This document shows positions 32,871 through 42,286 of a stretch of 64,000 nucleotides of DNA, piece by piece. Under the pieces are notes generated by a model. The model was not told where the DNA came from and searched no databases. It was given only the letters and a program-made list of their open reading frames with translations. Position numbers and translations under genes: made by a program. Origin of the DNA: Halomicroarcula saliterrae (lineage in GTDB: Archaea; Halobacteriota; Halobacteria; Halobacteriales; Haloarculaceae). Where the stretch lies: positions 558,001-622,000 of the forward strand of contig NZ_JAMQON010000002.1 of the NCBI RefSeq assembly GCF_031624395.1, written 5' to 3'. Each line of letters starts with the position of its first letter. The stretch's first letter is position 1.

Positions 32871-33539
32871 TCACGGCAGCGCGTCGACGAGCGACCGCCC
32901 CTCGACGTAGGGGAAGCCGTGCTCGGCCGCGTACGCCCGGGCGTCGGCGGGCGAGAGCGCGCCACCGGTCTCGCCGTCGAGCATCTCGCAGACGACGACG
33001 GCCGGTGGCTGGTCGGCGGCCGCCGCCAGCGCGATGCCCAGTTCGGTGTGGCCCTCGCGGTCGGCGAGCAGCTCCGGGGCGGCCCGGAGCAGGTGGACGT
33101 GCCCCGGCGACCGGAACGACGCGGCGAAGACGTCGGCGTCCGGGTCGGCCGCGAGCCCGGCCAGTTCACGGATGGTCAGCGAGCGGTCCTCGTCGGTGAT
33201 ACCGGTGAAGGTGTCCCGGTGGTTCACGGTCAGCGAGAACGAGGAGCGCTCGTCGTAGGCGAGGTCGTGGGCGGCGGCGGTGGGGTGGTCGAGCACCTCC
33301 TGCATGAAAGGGAGTTCGAGCGCCGCGGCGACCGAATCGGAGAGCGCGACACAGACCAGCCCGCCGGCGTCGTTGCGGAGGCGGGCGACGGCCGCCGGGG
33401 TGACCGACCCCGCCGGATAGACGATGTCGGTCTCGCCCTCCCGGTCGGCGGCGTCGTGAATCAACACGGGCTCGCCGCCGGCGAAGGCGGCCACCGCGTC
33501 GGCGGCGCTGTCGGCGTCCACGCGCTCACTCCGAGACAT
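32871..33539 (-). CDS. ribB: 3,4-dihydroxy-2-butanone-4-phosphate synthase
   Basis: Converts ribulose 5-phosphate to formate and the four-carbon unit of riboflavin. The 222 residues contain the acidic catalytic loop [16 protein letters not shown] (about 29-44), THDR-like [19 protein letters not shown] (about 100-118), and [12 protein letters not shown] (about 142-153) with REGHTELG (about 161). All key residues of RibB are present and there is no fused RibA domain. Start overlaps the rbkR stop by 14 nt. Confidence 0.95.
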   Translation of the reverse strand: MSRSERVDADSAADAVAAFAGGEPVLIHDAADREGETDIVYPAGSVTPAAVARLRNDAGGLVCVALSDSVAAALELPFMQEVLDHPTAAAHDLAYDERSSFSLTVNHRDTFTGITDEDRSLTIRELAGLAADPDADVFAASFRSPGHVHLLRAAPELLADREGHTELGIALAAAADQPPAVVVCEMLDGETGGALSPADARAYAAEHGFPYVEGRSLVDALP

Positions 33540-34224
33540 GGACGGTCACCTCGTCGCCGTCTGCCAGCTCCAGCACGTCGCGGAGCTTCTCCGGCGCGAT
33601 AAGCTCCACCTTCTCCTCGCCGTGGTGGGTCCGCTCGGGCGCGATGATGTGGGCCGGCTCGTACTCGCCGTCGCCGCTCTCGACGGAGACGGGGTAGCAG
33701 TAGGCCGGGCCGTAAGTGCGCTCGTCGTCTTCCCATCCCTCGATGGTGACCGGCTCCAGCGCGCTCAGACGGGCGCGCTTGCGGACGCTGTCGTCGGTGA
33801 GTTCGAGGTTCAGCGTCCCGGCGAACGGCTCGTAGTCCAGCCGCTCGATGAACTGTTTCATGTAGCCCGGGAGGGTGATGTAGTGGCGCCCCTCGCCCAT
33901 GCCCGAGGTGACGATACCGTTCAGGTGGACGCTGGCGTCGGCCTCGAAGATGCGCCGGTAATCCGCGTATTCGGACTGGAGCCGGCGCTCGCCCGTGCTC
34001 GTGACGTGCACTTCCTGCCCGTCACCGAGGATGTCCCGGTCGAGCAGGTCGGCGTCCTCCAGACGCTGGAGGCGCCGTGAGGCCGTCTGGTTCGAGGCGT
34101 CGAGGCGCCCCGCCAGGTCCGCACAGGAGACCTTCGTCGGCTCGTCCAGCGCGCCTTCGAGCGCGAGCAGCTTCAGCGTCGCGAGTTCGTCGCGCCCGAC
34201 GGCCTGTCCCGATGGTTCAGCCAT
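33526..34224 (-). CDS. rbkR: RbkR: HTH regulator fused to CTP-dependent riboflavin kinase
   Basis: Bifunctional archaeal protein of 232 residues from ATG 34224. Residues about 10-90 are a winged helix-turn-helix ([23 protein letters not shown]). Residues about 98-232 are the RibK domain, with [23 protein letters not shown] and the substrate loop [10 protein letters not shown], followed by APERTHHG. RbkR is known to make FMN from riboflavin and CTP and to repress riboflavin genes. It overlaps ribB, so one promoter likely serves both, under self-control. Confidence 0.94.
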   Translation of the reverse strand: MAEPSGQAVGRDELATLKLLALEGALDEPTKVSCADLAGRLDASNQTASRRLQRLEDADLLDRDILGDGQEVHVTSTGERRLQSEYADYRRIFEADASVHLNGIVTSGMGEGRHYITLPGYMKQFIERLDYEPFAGTLNLELTDDSVRKRARLSALEPVTIEGWEDDERTYGPAYCYPVSVESGDGEYEPAHIIAPERTHHGEEKVELIAPEKLRDVLELADGDEVTVHVSE

Positions 34225-34423
34225 GACCAAAGGTACGGACTAGATTCGGATAAGCATATCGAACGTGATACCGATTCCAGATGTGGAACAGTTCGCGTGC
34301 GCCAGAAGCTATTTGTTCCGACTTCGCGGTGTACAGGCCAGTGGGACGCACTGACACGCCGGTTCGCGGCGGGACCGGAGTCTCGGAACGAGGCCCCCGC
34401 GTGCACCGCGGAGCTGAGACGGC

Positions 34424-35521
34424 GTGAGCGGCTCACGCCGAGCGCTCCTGGCTGCGGTCGGGAGCGCCGCGGCCGGTCTCGCCGGCTGTGCCGGAGACGA
34501 CCGGGACGAGACGCCGACCGCGGCGCGGCTCGGAGAGTGTGCCCGTCGGTGGCGGACCGGGACCGGTGGCGCAGTGGCCTCGTCGCCGGTGGGCCTCGAC
34601 GACCGCCTCTACGTCGCGAGCGACGACGGGACGCTGTACAGTTTGCACGCCGACACCGGCGCCGTCGACTGGGAGTTCGAGATCGGGGCCAAACTCCCGT
34701 TCAATCCGGTCGTGGACGGCGAGACGATATACGTCGGGAGCTGGGACACCGCTCTGTACGCCGTCGACACCGACGGGACCGAACAGTGGCGCTTCGAGAC
34801 CGGGGACAAACTCGGCCGGGGCGCGACGGTCGCCGACGGAACCGTCTACTTCGGGAGCGAGGACGGCCACGTCTACGCGGCCGACGCCGCGACCGGGGCG
34901 GAACGGTGGCGGTACCGGACGGGCGCCGGCGTCGTCGCGACCCCGGTAATCGCCGACGAGAGGGTCTACGTCGGCTCCCGAGACCGGACGTTCTACGCTC
35001 TCGACGCAGTCGCTGGCACCCCCGACTGGACGGTGTCGACGGACGCGAGCATCGTCGGCGGCGCACGCGTCGGCGGCGACCGCGTGTATTTCGGGAGTTC
35101 TTACGAGAGCCCGTTCTACGCGCTGCACCGAGACGACGGGACGACCGCGTGGACGATTACGAACGACACCGGGTTCTCGATGCGGCCGACGCTCGTCGAC
35201 GGGACGCTGTACTACGGCGACAACGAGTCGCGAATCCAGGCGGTCGACGCGGCCACCGGCACCGTCCGCTGGCGGACAGACCTCGGATACGGTACCATCC
35301 TGTCTGCCCCTGCGGTCGCGAACGGGCTGGTGTACTTCGGGAACGCGGGCTTCAGAGACCCGAGTGGCATGAACGCCGTCGACCGGGAGACGGGGGCGGT
35401 GCGCTGGCGGTACATCCGCGACGACTACGTCCACTCGAACCCGCTCGTGTCCGGCGACACCGTCTACTTCGGCTGTTACGACACGTACGTCTACGCCATC
35501 GACGCGACGCCGGACGGATGA
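34424..35521 (+). CDS. Tat lipoprotein with PQQ-type beta-propeller
   Basis: Protein of 365 residues from GTG 34424. The signal MSGSRRALLAAVGSAAAGLAGC gives lipidation at about Cys 22. The rest is eight blade motifs of the kind V/LY(V/F)GS.D...YA.D..TG...W (for example IYVGSWDTALYAVDTDGTE). Such PQQ-like propellers in haloarchaea are often BamB-like scaffolds without bound quinone, and no enzyme residues are obvious. Convergent with twy1. Confidence 0.85.
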   Translation: MSGSRRALLAAVGSAAAGLAGCAGDDRDETPTAARLGECARRWRTGTGGAVASSPVGLDDRLYVASDDGTLYSLHADTGAVDWEFEIGAKLPFNPVVDGETIYVGSWDTALYAVDTDGTEQWRFETGDKLGRGATVADGTVYFGSEDGHVYAADAATGAERWRYRTGAGVVATPVIADERVYVGSRDRTFYALDAVAGTPDWTVSTDASIVGGARVGGDRVYFGSSYESPFYALHRDDGTTAWTITNDTGFSMRPTLVDGTLYYGDNESRIQAVDAATGTVRWRTDLGYGTILSAPAVANGLVYFGNAGFRDPSGMNAVDRETGAVRWRYIRDDYVHSNPLVSGDTVYFGCYDTYVYAIDATPDG

Positions 35522-35554
35522 TCGGGGCGCGACGAGTCCCCTCGTCGCAGGTGG

Positions 35555-36538
35555 TCAGTACTCCGCCAGCGGGTCGTCGGCCCAGAAATCGCTGTCTTTC
35601 TGCAGTTTGGGCACCCAGGTATCGGCGTCCCGGGCCAGCATCGCCACGCGAGAGGGTTCGACCTCTTTGATGGTGCCGTGCTCCGGGAGGAACTGCTGCA
35701 TCTCCTCGGCGAACTCGACGATCTCCTCGTGGCTGGGCATCGACTCGCGGTCCAGCCGCCCCCGCGAGTGACCCACGTGCATGTACGCTTTCAGCTCCAC
35801 GAAGTCGGCGTCGGCGCGGTCACACATCGCCGCGTACCACGCCGGGCGGTGCATGTTCTCCTCGCGGACCAGCGTGCTCCGGACGACGGTTCGGGTGTCG
35901 TCTTTCTCGGCCAGCACGTCCAGGGTGTCGACGAGGTTGTGCCAGGCGTCGTCCTCGACGGCTTTGACCGTCGAATCGAACGTCTTGCGGTCGGGCGCGT
36001 CGACGGAGACGTACAGCTGGGTGGGGTCACAGCGCGACAGCATCTCCGGGTCGGTGCCGTTCGAGACGAGGAACGTCGTGATATCGCGCTCGTGGAACTC
36101 CTCGATGAGTTCCGGGAGATAGGGGTAGAGGGTGGGCTCGCCGTCCAGCGAGATGGCGACGTGGCGGGGCTCCATCGCCTGCTCGAACACCTCGCGGGGC
36201 ACCTCGTCGTTGCCGCCAAAGCCCGAGAGGAGCCGCCGCTGGAGTTCGACGGAGGCGTCCGCGACGGCGGCGGGGTCGTCCCACTCGACGTCGCCCAGTT
36301 CGTACGCGTGGCCGGCGTGGTCGCGCCAGCAGAAGACACAGCGCTCGTTGCACTTCACCACGGGCGTCATCTGGATACAGCGATGGGATTCGATACCGTA
36401 GAAGGCGTACTTGTAGCATTTCCCCTCCCCCCGAAGGGCGTTGGCCGTCCAGCCGCAGGTCTGGGCCGCCGTGTGGTTCCGGCTGTGGTAGTCGGGGTCC
36501 GAGACCTGCTTGGGCCCGCCCGAGTCGCTGTCGCTCAT
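35555..36538 (-). CDS. twy1: tRNA 4-demethylwyosine synthase (Twy1)
   Basis: Radical SAM enzyme that adds a two-carbon unit from pyruvate to m1G37 of tRNA-Phe to start wyosine synthesis. The 327 residues have the cluster motif CNERCVFCWRD (about 62-72) with CX3CX2C, plus a second cysteine set near the N-terminus (CGWTANALRGEGKCYKY) for the auxiliary cluster, and LDGEPTLYPYLPELIEEFH. The ATG 36538 start yields MSDSDSGGPKQVSDPDYHS. Confidence 0.95.
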   Translation of the reverse strand: MSDSDSGGPKQVSDPDYHSRNHTAAQTCGWTANALRGEGKCYKYAFYGIESHRCIQMTPVVKCNERCVFCWRDHAGHAYELGDVEWDDPAAVADASVELQRRLLSGFGGNDEVPREVFEQAMEPRHVAISLDGEPTLYPYLPELIEEFHERDITTFLVSNGTDPEMLSRCDPTQLYVSVDAPDRKTFDSTVKAVEDDAWHNLVDTLDVLAEKDDTRTVVRSTLVREENMHRPAWYAAMCDRADADFVELKAYMHVGHSRGRLDRESMPSHEEIVEFAEEMQQFLPEHGTIKEVEPSRVAMLARDADTWVPKLQKDSDFWADDPLAEY

Positions 36539-36604
36539 TGCTGCAATCGTTTCTCGCCGGACTGTAAGGGGCTTTCGTCCGGTCGGGGAAGCAGAGACCA
36601 CCGG

Positions 36605-36611
36605 TTATTTA
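36605..36611 (+). promoter_or_regulatory. TATA box of the pstS-like gene
   Basis: TTATTTA centred 28 nt upstream of ATG 36636 gives the spacing for a leaderless transcript. The surrounding 97-nt gap also holds the divergent promoter of twy1. Confidence 0.5.
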
Positions 36612-36635
36612 TTTCACAGGTTCGAGCGCGGTGAT

Positions 36636-37676
36636 ATGTCGAACCGACGCGAGTATCTGGGTCTCGTCGCGACCGGGCTGACGGTCGCGGTGGGTGGCTG
36701 TCTCGAAAGCGGCGTCGACAACTCGGCTGCGACCGAGGACGACGAGGCGACGACCGGCACGGACGCGACGGAGACGGAGACAGGGACGGACCCGGGTACA
36801 GCCGAGGGGACCGACACCCCGCTCAGCGGGACCGTAGACATCACCGGGAGCAGTACCGTGTACCCACTCGCACAGGCCGTCGTCGAGGGGTTCAGGCAGC
36901 GACATCCCGATGTCGACTTCGCTCTCTCGATAACCGGCACCGGCGGCGGGTTCAGCGAGCGATTCTGCGAGGGCGACGCCGATTTCAACACCGCCTCGCG
37001 GCCGATCAGCGCCGCGGAGCGGGACCTGTGTGCCGGCAACGGCGTCGAGTACCACGAGCTCACGCTCGCGAGAGACGCGGTGACAGTCGTCGTCAACGCC
37101 GACAACGACTGGGTCGACTGCGTGACGACCGGCGAACTGCGCGAGCTATGGCGCGCGGACGGCGCGACCCGCTGGGCAGACGTGCGAAGCGAATGGCCCG
37201 ACGAGGAGATAGCTCGGTTCGGCCCCGCGGACAGCTCCGGCACGTTCGACTACTTCGGTGAGGCGGTGCTCGGCGAGAACGCCGCGCACACCTCCGACTA
37301 CCAGCCGACCGAGCGGGACAACGCCGTCCTCCGGGGCGTCCAGAACGACCGGTACGGCATCGCCTATCTCGGCTTCTCGTACTATCGGGACAACAGCGAC
37401 CGCGTGAAAGCACTCGGCATCGACGCCGAGGGATGTGTCGAGCCGTCGCTCGACAGCGCCGCGAACGGCGACTATCCGCTGGCGCGGCCGCTGTACACGT
37501 ACGTCAACACCGACCGACTCGGCGAGGCGTCCGTCGCCGAGTTCGCCCGGTACCTCCTCAGACGGACCACCAGCGAGACGCGCCTGACTGAGCAGGTCGG
37601 CTACGTTCCGCTGACACAGGCGGCGATGCAGGCCGAACTGGACGCGCTGAACGACGTTATCGAGCGCGTGCAGTGA
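36636..37676 (+). CDS. PstS-like phosphate-binding lipoprotein
   Basis: Tat lipoprotein of 346 residues: MSNRREYLGLVATGLTVAVGGC with lipobox GGC (Cys 22), a Thr/Glu/Asp linker, then a periplasmic-type phosphate-binding fold: ITGSSTVYPLAQAVVEGF (about 69-86), FNTASRPISAAE (about 117-128), GPADSSGTFDYF (about 193-204). These serine and threonine residues line the phosphate site of PstS. No pstC, pstA or pstB genes follow, so the permease partner lies elsewhere or this copy is orphaned. Confidence 0.9.
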   Translation: MSNRREYLGLVATGLTVAVGGCLESGVDNSAATEDDEATTGTDATETETGTDPGTAEGTDTPLSGTVDITGSSTVYPLAQAVVEGFRQRHPDVDFALSITGTGGGFSERFCEGDADFNTASRPISAAERDLCAGNGVEYHELTLARDAVTVVVNADNDWVDCVTTGELRELWRADGATRWADVRSEWPDEEIARFGPADSSGTFDYFGEAVLGENAAHTSDYQPTERDNAVLRGVQNDRYGIAYLGFSYYRDNSDRVKALGIDAEGCVEPSLDSAANGDYPLARPLYTYVNTDRLGEASVAEFARYLLRRTTSETRLTEQVGYVPLTQAAMQAELDALNDVIERVQ

Positions 37677-37778
37677 CTGCCGATAGGCCGGCTGGCCCCG
37701 GACGGACTGTCACGAACGTCCACGCGAACGGTATCAGTCCAAAGGTCTAAGCCTCCCCGGCCCCCAATCTCAGCCACT

Positions 37779-38153
37779 ATGAGCACGGAGACCGAGGACG
37801 GGGACGACCTGCGCGAGCGAATCACGAACTTCCTGCGCCGGAACTTCCCACAGATCCAGATGCACGGCGGGAGCGCGGCTATCACGGACATCGACCGCGA
37901 AGAGGGGAGCGTCACCATCCAGCTCGGCGGCGCGTGTTCGGGCTGTGGCATCTCGCCGATGACCATTCAGGCCATCAAGACCCGCATGACCAAGGAGATC
38001 CCCGAGATCGACTCGGTCACCGCCCGCACCGGGATGGAAGGCGGCGAGGGCATGTCCGGCGGCGCCGACAGCGGCATGAACCCCTCCTTCCCCGGCGGCG
38101 ACTCCCGTGGCGGCGACGTCGGCGGCGACGAGGGGCCGGAAGCGCCGTTCTAG
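37779..38153 (+). CDS. NifU C-terminal-domain (Nfu-type) Fe-S protein
   Basis: Protein of 124 residues. The Nfu domain (about 10-85) has RRNFPQIQMHGGSAAITDID and the cluster-binding CSGCGISP (CxxC, about 53-56). A Gly-rich acidic tail of about 40 residues follows. Nfu proteins deliver Fe-S clusters. The gene stands alone here, with a strong hairpin 30 nt after its stop. Confidence 0.92.
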   Translation: MSTETEDGDDLRERITNFLRRNFPQIQMHGGSAAITDIDREEGSVTIQLGGACSGCGISPMTIQAIKTRMTKEIPEIDSVTARTGMEGGEGMSGGADSGMNPSFPGGDSRGGDVGGDEGPEAPF

Positions 38154-38183
38154 GCTCGCCGTACCGCGGGCGTCGAACGCCGA

Positions 38184-38208
38184 GTCCGCACGGGCGGTCC
38201 GTGCGGAC
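38184..38208 (+). terminator. Perfect 10-bp stem hairpin after the Nfu gene
   Basis: GTCCGCACGG pairs with CCGTGCGGAC around a 5-nt loop. It lies 30 nt past the Nfu stop and before the next gene on the same strand. No long T-run follows, so a role in RNA 3'-end stability is as likely as termination. Confidence 0.5.
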
Positions 38209-38251
38209 GGAAATCACACCGTATTAACCCAATGGCGAATTTTGACACCGT

Positions 38252-39754
38252 ATGACTGATACGGACGGGTCCAACGTTCTCTTCGTCGTCCTGGACACGG
38301 TCCGGAAAGACCGGCTATCCGTCTACGACGAGGACCGCGAGACGACACCGCACCTCGCAGAGTTCGCCGCGGAGGCGACCGTCTTCGACGGCGCCGTCGC
38401 GCCGGCCCCGTGGACGCTGCCGGTCCACGCCTCGCTGTTTACCGGGCTCTATCCCAGCGAGCATGAGGCCACACAGGAAGACCCCTATCTGGAGGGGGCG
38501 ACGACGCTCGCCGAGTCGCTGTCGGCGGCGGGCTACGAAACCGCCTGCTACTCGTCGAACGCCTGGATCACGAGCTACACGAACCTCACCGCGGGCTTTG
38601 ATCACCACGACAACTTCTTCCAGATAATGCCCAGCGAGCTCCTCTCCGGGCCGCTCGCGAGCGTCTGGAAGACGATGAACGACAACGACACGCTCCGCAG
38701 CGTCGCCGACCGGATGGTCCAGCTTGGCAACAAGATACACGAGCATCTCGCCGAGGGCGGTGGCGGGGACACGAAGACGCCACAGGTCATCGACAAGACC
38801 ATCGAGTTCATCGACGGGAGCGACGACTTCTTCGCGTTCATCAATCTGATGGACGCCCACCTCCCATACCACCCGCCCGAGGAGTACGCCGAACGGTTCG
38901 CGCCCGGCGTCGATTCGACGGACGTGTGCCAGAACTCGAAGGAGTTTAACTGCGGCGCCCGCGATATCGACGACGACGAGTGGGACGACATCAGAGGCCT
39001 CTACGACGCCGAACTGGCCCACATGGACGACCAGCTCGACCGGCTGTTCACCCACCTGAAAGAGACGGACCAGTGGGACGACACCACCGTCGTCGTCGCG
39101 GCTGACCACGGCGAGCTGTTCGGCGAACACGACCTGTACGGCCACGAGTTCGGCATCTACGACCCGCTCGTCAACGTCCCGCTCGTGGTCAAACACCCCG
39201 ACCTCACGGCCGGCCGCGACGACGAGACGGTCGTCGAACTCGTCGACCTCTATCACACCGTCCTCGACGCGGCGGGCGCGACGGGCCAGGGCGAGGCCCT
39301 GCAGTCGACCCGCTCGCTGCTGTCGGCCGACTACCGCGAGTTCGCCGGCGAGATGGGCGGCGTCCCGCGGGGTGAGGTCGGCTTCGTCGAGTACCACCAG
39401 CCCGTCGTCGAGCTGCGCCAGCTGGAAGGGAAAGCCAGCGGGGCCGGTATCGAACTCGACGAGCAGTCCCGCTTTTACTCCCGGATGGGCGCGGCACGGA
39501 CCGTCGACGAGAAGTACATCCACTGCACGCGCATCCCCGACGAGGCCTACGACGTGGGGCACGACCCGGGCGAGACCGAGAACCTGGTCGGCACCGACGC
39601 GGAGCCCGAGGCGCTCGCCGACGCCCTGTTCGAGTTCGTCGACTCGGTCGACGCCACCTGGCCCGACGAGGCCGACGGGGCCGACGGCGACGTGCTGGGC
39701 GAGATGGACGACGAGACGAAGGACCGACTGCAGGACCTCGGGTACATCGACTGA
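38252..39754 (+). CDS. Alkaline-phosphatase-superfamily protein, sulfatase-like but with Thr nucleophile
   Basis: Protein of 500 residues of the sulfatase fold: NVLFVVLDTVRKDRLSVY (D15), PAPWTLPVHASLFTGLYPSEH (about 51-71), MDAHLPYHPPEEY (about 200) and VAADHGELFGEHDLYGHE (D285, H286). In true sulfatases the second motif is C/S-x-P-x-R; here it is T55-L-P-V-H59, so the formylglycine residue and the arginine are missing. A threonine nucleophile is used by phosphoglycerol and phosphoethanolamine transferases. I suggest a phosphotransferase on surface glycans or lipids. No signal or membrane helix is visible. Confidence 0.85.
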   Translation: MTDTDGSNVLFVVLDTVRKDRLSVYDEDRETTPHLAEFAAEATVFDGAVAPAPWTLPVHASLFTGLYPSEHEATQEDPYLEGATTLAESLSAAGYETACYSSNAWITSYTNLTAGFDHHDNFFQIMPSELLSGPLASVWKTMNDNDTLRSVADRMVQLGNKIHEHLAEGGGGDTKTPQVIDKTIEFIDGSDDFFAFINLMDAHLPYHPPEEYAERFAPGVDSTDVCQNSKEFNCGARDIDDDEWDDIRGLYDAELAHMDDQLDRLFTHLKETDQWDDTTVVVAADHGELFGEHDLYGHEFGIYDPLVNVPLVVKHPDLTAGRDDETVVELVDLYHTVLDAAGATGQGEALQSTRSLLSADYREFAGEMGGVPRGEVGFVEYHQPVVELRQLEGKASGAGIELDEQSRFYSRMGAARTVDEKYIHCTRIPDEAYDVGHDPGETENLVGTDAEPEALADALFEFVDSVDATWPDEADGADGDVLGEMDDETKDRLQDLGYID

Positions 39755-39755
39755 C

Positions 39756-40781
39756 GTGAGTTCGGACAGCGCTGCCCTCGATTTCGTCGACAGGCGGACC
39801 GTCGCCCAGATACTGCTGGGTTTCGTCGTCGCGGGCGGCGTCCTCGCCCTGCTGGTCGATTTCGTCGGGACCGAGGGCGTCGTTGCGGGCCTCCGGCAGG
39901 CCGACGTGGGGTGGCTGGCGCTCGCCTGCCTCTCGACAGCGGTGTGTCTCACCGCCTGGGGGAAGGCCTGGCAGATCGTGCTGGGCGTCGCGGGCATCGA
40001 GGAGTCCTTCTCGCGACTCGTCGTCACCTACTACGCCGCCACCTTCGCGAACTACGTCACCCCGCTGGGCCAGGCCGGCGGCGAGCCCTTCATCGCCTAC
40101 GTGCTCTCGCGGGACACGGAGGCCAGTTACCAGGACAGCCTCGCCAGCGTCGTCACCGCCGACCTGCTCAATCTCTTCCCCTTTGTCACCTTCTCCGGGG
40201 TCGGCTTCGCGGCGCTGCTGTACGGGAGCGAACTCCCCGACGCCATCGAGCCACTGGCCGGCGGGCTGGTCGTCCTCTCGGTCGGTGTGCCCCTGCTTAC
40301 CGCTATCGGCTGGCGCTTTCGCGACCGGCTCCGGGCCGCGATACTCCGGTTCTCCGCGCCGCTCGTCCGGCGCGTACCGGTGTTCAGCCTCGACGGCCTC
40401 CGGGACCGAATCCACGAGACAGAGGCGGCCTTCGAGCGTATCGCCCGCGACCGCCGCGCGCTGGCGAAGGCGCTCTCGGTCTCTTACGTCGGCTGGGTGT
40501 TCTTCGCGCTCCCGCTGTACTTCTCCGCACAGGCCATCGGCGCCGACCTGACGCTGCTGCTCGTCTTCTTCATCGTCCCGGCCTCGACGCTGGCCGGGCT
40601 GGTCCCCTCCCCCGGTGGCTCGGGGGCCGTCGAGACAGCGCTCGTCGTGCTCGTCGTCGCGCTCACCGCCATCGGCCGGACCGACGCCGCGGTCATCGCC
40701 ATCCTCTATCGCGTCGCAAGCTACGTGTTCGCGCTGGTTCTGGGCGGTGTCGCGGCGCTGTACGTCGTGAAGCGGAACTAG
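39756..40781 (+). CDS. UPF0104 / LPG-synthase-TM flippase-like protein
   Basis: Membrane protein of 341 residues from GTG 39756, 1 nt after the sulfatase-like gene stop. It has eight or so membrane segments and the family motifs YYAATFANYVTPLGQAGGEPFIAY (about 88-111) and LVPSPGGSGAVETAL (about 284-298). Members include lysylphosphatidylglycerol synthase TM regions and archaeal proteins implicated in flipping lipid-linked glycans. Tight spacing suggests an operon with the preceding gene. Confidence 0.9.
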   Translation: MSSDSAALDFVDRRTVAQILLGFVVAGGVLALLVDFVGTEGVVAGLRQADVGWLALACLSTAVCLTAWGKAWQIVLGVAGIEESFSRLVVTYYAATFANYVTPLGQAGGEPFIAYVLSRDTEASYQDSLASVVTADLLNLFPFVTFSGVGFAALLYGSELPDAIEPLAGGLVVLSVGVPLLTAIGWRFRDRLRAAILRFSAPLVRRVPVFSLDGLRDRIHETEAAFERIARDRRALAKALSVSYVGWVFFALPLYFSAQAIGADLTLLLVFFIVPASTLAGLVPSPGGSGAVETALVVLVVALTAIGRTDAAVIAILYRVASYVFALVLGGVAALYVVKRN

Positions 40782-40830
40782 GAACGACGCCAGCCGCTCG
40801 GAGCACCGCAAAATCCGGATTCGACGCTGC

Positions 40831-41946
40831 CTAGGCGGTGTTGTGCTCGACGAAGGTGGGCCGCCAGTTGTCCATCACGCGAATGTCCCGGCCGGCGACG
40901 CGCCAGGAGCCGTCGGGTGGAATCGGCGAGACGACCAGTTTCGTCGGCGTCGCCACGGGACTGAAGGGGAGCGCCCGGTCGCTGTGGAATCCGAGACCGG
41001 TCAGGAGCCCGTCGGGGACGGACTGGCCCCGGACCGCGATGACGTCGGCGTCGTCGTGGTCGGCCACGAGCCGGTCGAAGATAGCCGGGAGGGCCCGGTC
41101 GCGTTCGGCGTCGCCGACCAGCGGAACCACGTCGGCGACGTTGGTGACGGTATGGTGCTCTTTCTCCCCCGTCCCGGTGACGACACCGGCGACGGGACGG
41201 CCGCCGATGCGGGCGGTGTAGGCGGTGTAGCTCCAGTTCGGGTTGCCAAACCGGTACCGGAAGAACTGCTCGTCGCGGAGGGCGTGAATCTCGGTCGGCG
41301 GCCGGCGCCGGTAGAGACTGGCCAGCGTCTCGGCGGGGATATCGGTGTGGCGGGTGACACTCACCTCGGACGGGGGGTCGAACCGCTGTTCCCGCGTGGC
41401 GAGGTAGGTACGGGCGGCCTGCGTGCCCGCCGTCTCCGCCAGCCGACTGTCGATGCCGGCGTACGCGGCGGGGTTCTGTATCCGGTAGTACGTGGTGTGT
41501 TCGCCGGCGATGTCACAGCCGAGCTTCGAGAGGCCCGCCGTCGTCTTCTGGTTCGGGTTGTTGAACGTGAACGCGGGCTGGCCCTCTGCGTAGTCGGCAA
41601 AGAGGCGCTCGCTCATGCGACTGAACAGGCCCTGCCGGCGGTGGGCCTCGTCGACCATGGTGTCACAGGACTGCAACGCCGTGTGGTAGGTGTCGCCGGC
41701 GCGCATCTGGAACGCCAGGTTGGGCCGGGCGCCGACGATGTCCCCGTCGTGTTCGGTGACGACGATGGGCACCTCCGGGAGATAGGGGTTGTCGAGGAAC
41801 TTCCACTCGAACCACGCTTCCGAGCCGTCCGGAAAGGTGTCCCGGTGTAGCTCCATGAACCCCTCGCGGTCGGCCTCGCGGAACCAGCGGATGTCGTAGT
41901 CGTCCGCGTCGGTCCGGGCAGTCGTCGTGACCGTCTCAGTCGGCAT
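40831..41946 (-). CDS. GNAT-family N-acyltransferase
   Basis: Protein of 371 residues from ATG 41946. The N-terminal 150 residues fit the GNAT fold: IRWFREADREGFMELHRDTF, SCDTMVDEAHRRQGLFSRM (acetyl-CoA pyrophosphate loop, RRQGLF) and YAEGQPAFTFNNPNQKTTAGLSKLG. A second similar half follows, as in the large two-domain GNAT proteins found in polysaccharide and surface-modification clusters. Substrate unknown. Its start overlaps the 74-residue gene by 11 nt. Confidence 0.85.
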   Translation of the reverse strand: MPTETVTTTARTDADDYDIRWFREADREGFMELHRDTFPDGSEAWFEWKFLDNPYLPEVPIVVTEHDGDIVGARPNLAFQMRAGDTYHTALQSCDTMVDEAHRRQGLFSRMSERLFADYAEGQPAFTFNNPNQKTTAGLSKLGCDIAGEHTTYYRIQNPAAYAGIDSRLAETAGTQAARTYLATREQRFDPPSEVSVTRHTDIPAETLASLYRRRPPTEIHALRDEQFFRYRFGNPNWSYTAYTARIGGRPVAGVVTGTGEKEHHTVTNVADVVPLVGDAERDRALPAIFDRLVADHDDADVIAVRGQSVPDGLLTGLGFHSDRALPFSPVATPTKLVVSPIPPDGSWRVAGRDIRVMDNWRPTFVEHNTA

Positions 41947-42160
41947 CCTGGAGCTCCAGCCCGGGGACGAGCTGGTCAGCGTCGAGATGGTGGCGCTGGA
42001 ACACCGCACAGTCGTCTTCGTGGTCGAACTCGTGGCGGTCGTTACAGAGGTCGGCCTCCATCGGGGAGACGAAAGACTCCTGGAGCTGACAGTAAGCGCG
42101 CTCGTGGTCGAACTCCTGCTCGCCGTCGGAGTCGCGGTATTCGAGGTACGGACAGGTCAT
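41936..42160 (-). CDS. 74-residue four-Cys protein
   Basis: Small acidic protein (ATG 42160) with four cysteines at 3, 24, 39 and 51 (MTCPYLEYRD, AYCQLQ, ADLCNDRH, DDCAVF). Four well-spaced cysteines and several nearby His suggest a metal or Fe-S site, but no family comes to mind. It overlaps the start of the GNAT gene by 11 nt on the same strand, so the two are translated together. Confidence 0.7.
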   Translation of the reverse strand: MTCPYLEYRDSDGEQEFDHERAYCQLQESFVSPMEADLCNDRHEFDHEDDCAVFQRHHLDADQLVPGLELQDAD

Positions 42161-42286
42161 CGACGCTAACGGAAACCGTGTTCGGGCTTGGTTATTCAGA
42201 CGTTTCCGGGGATACGCTGGGAGTAACCCCAACGGGGGGGCGATAGCTGTGTCATACCCAAGTAGCGAACGCCGCGAGTCGGAGTA

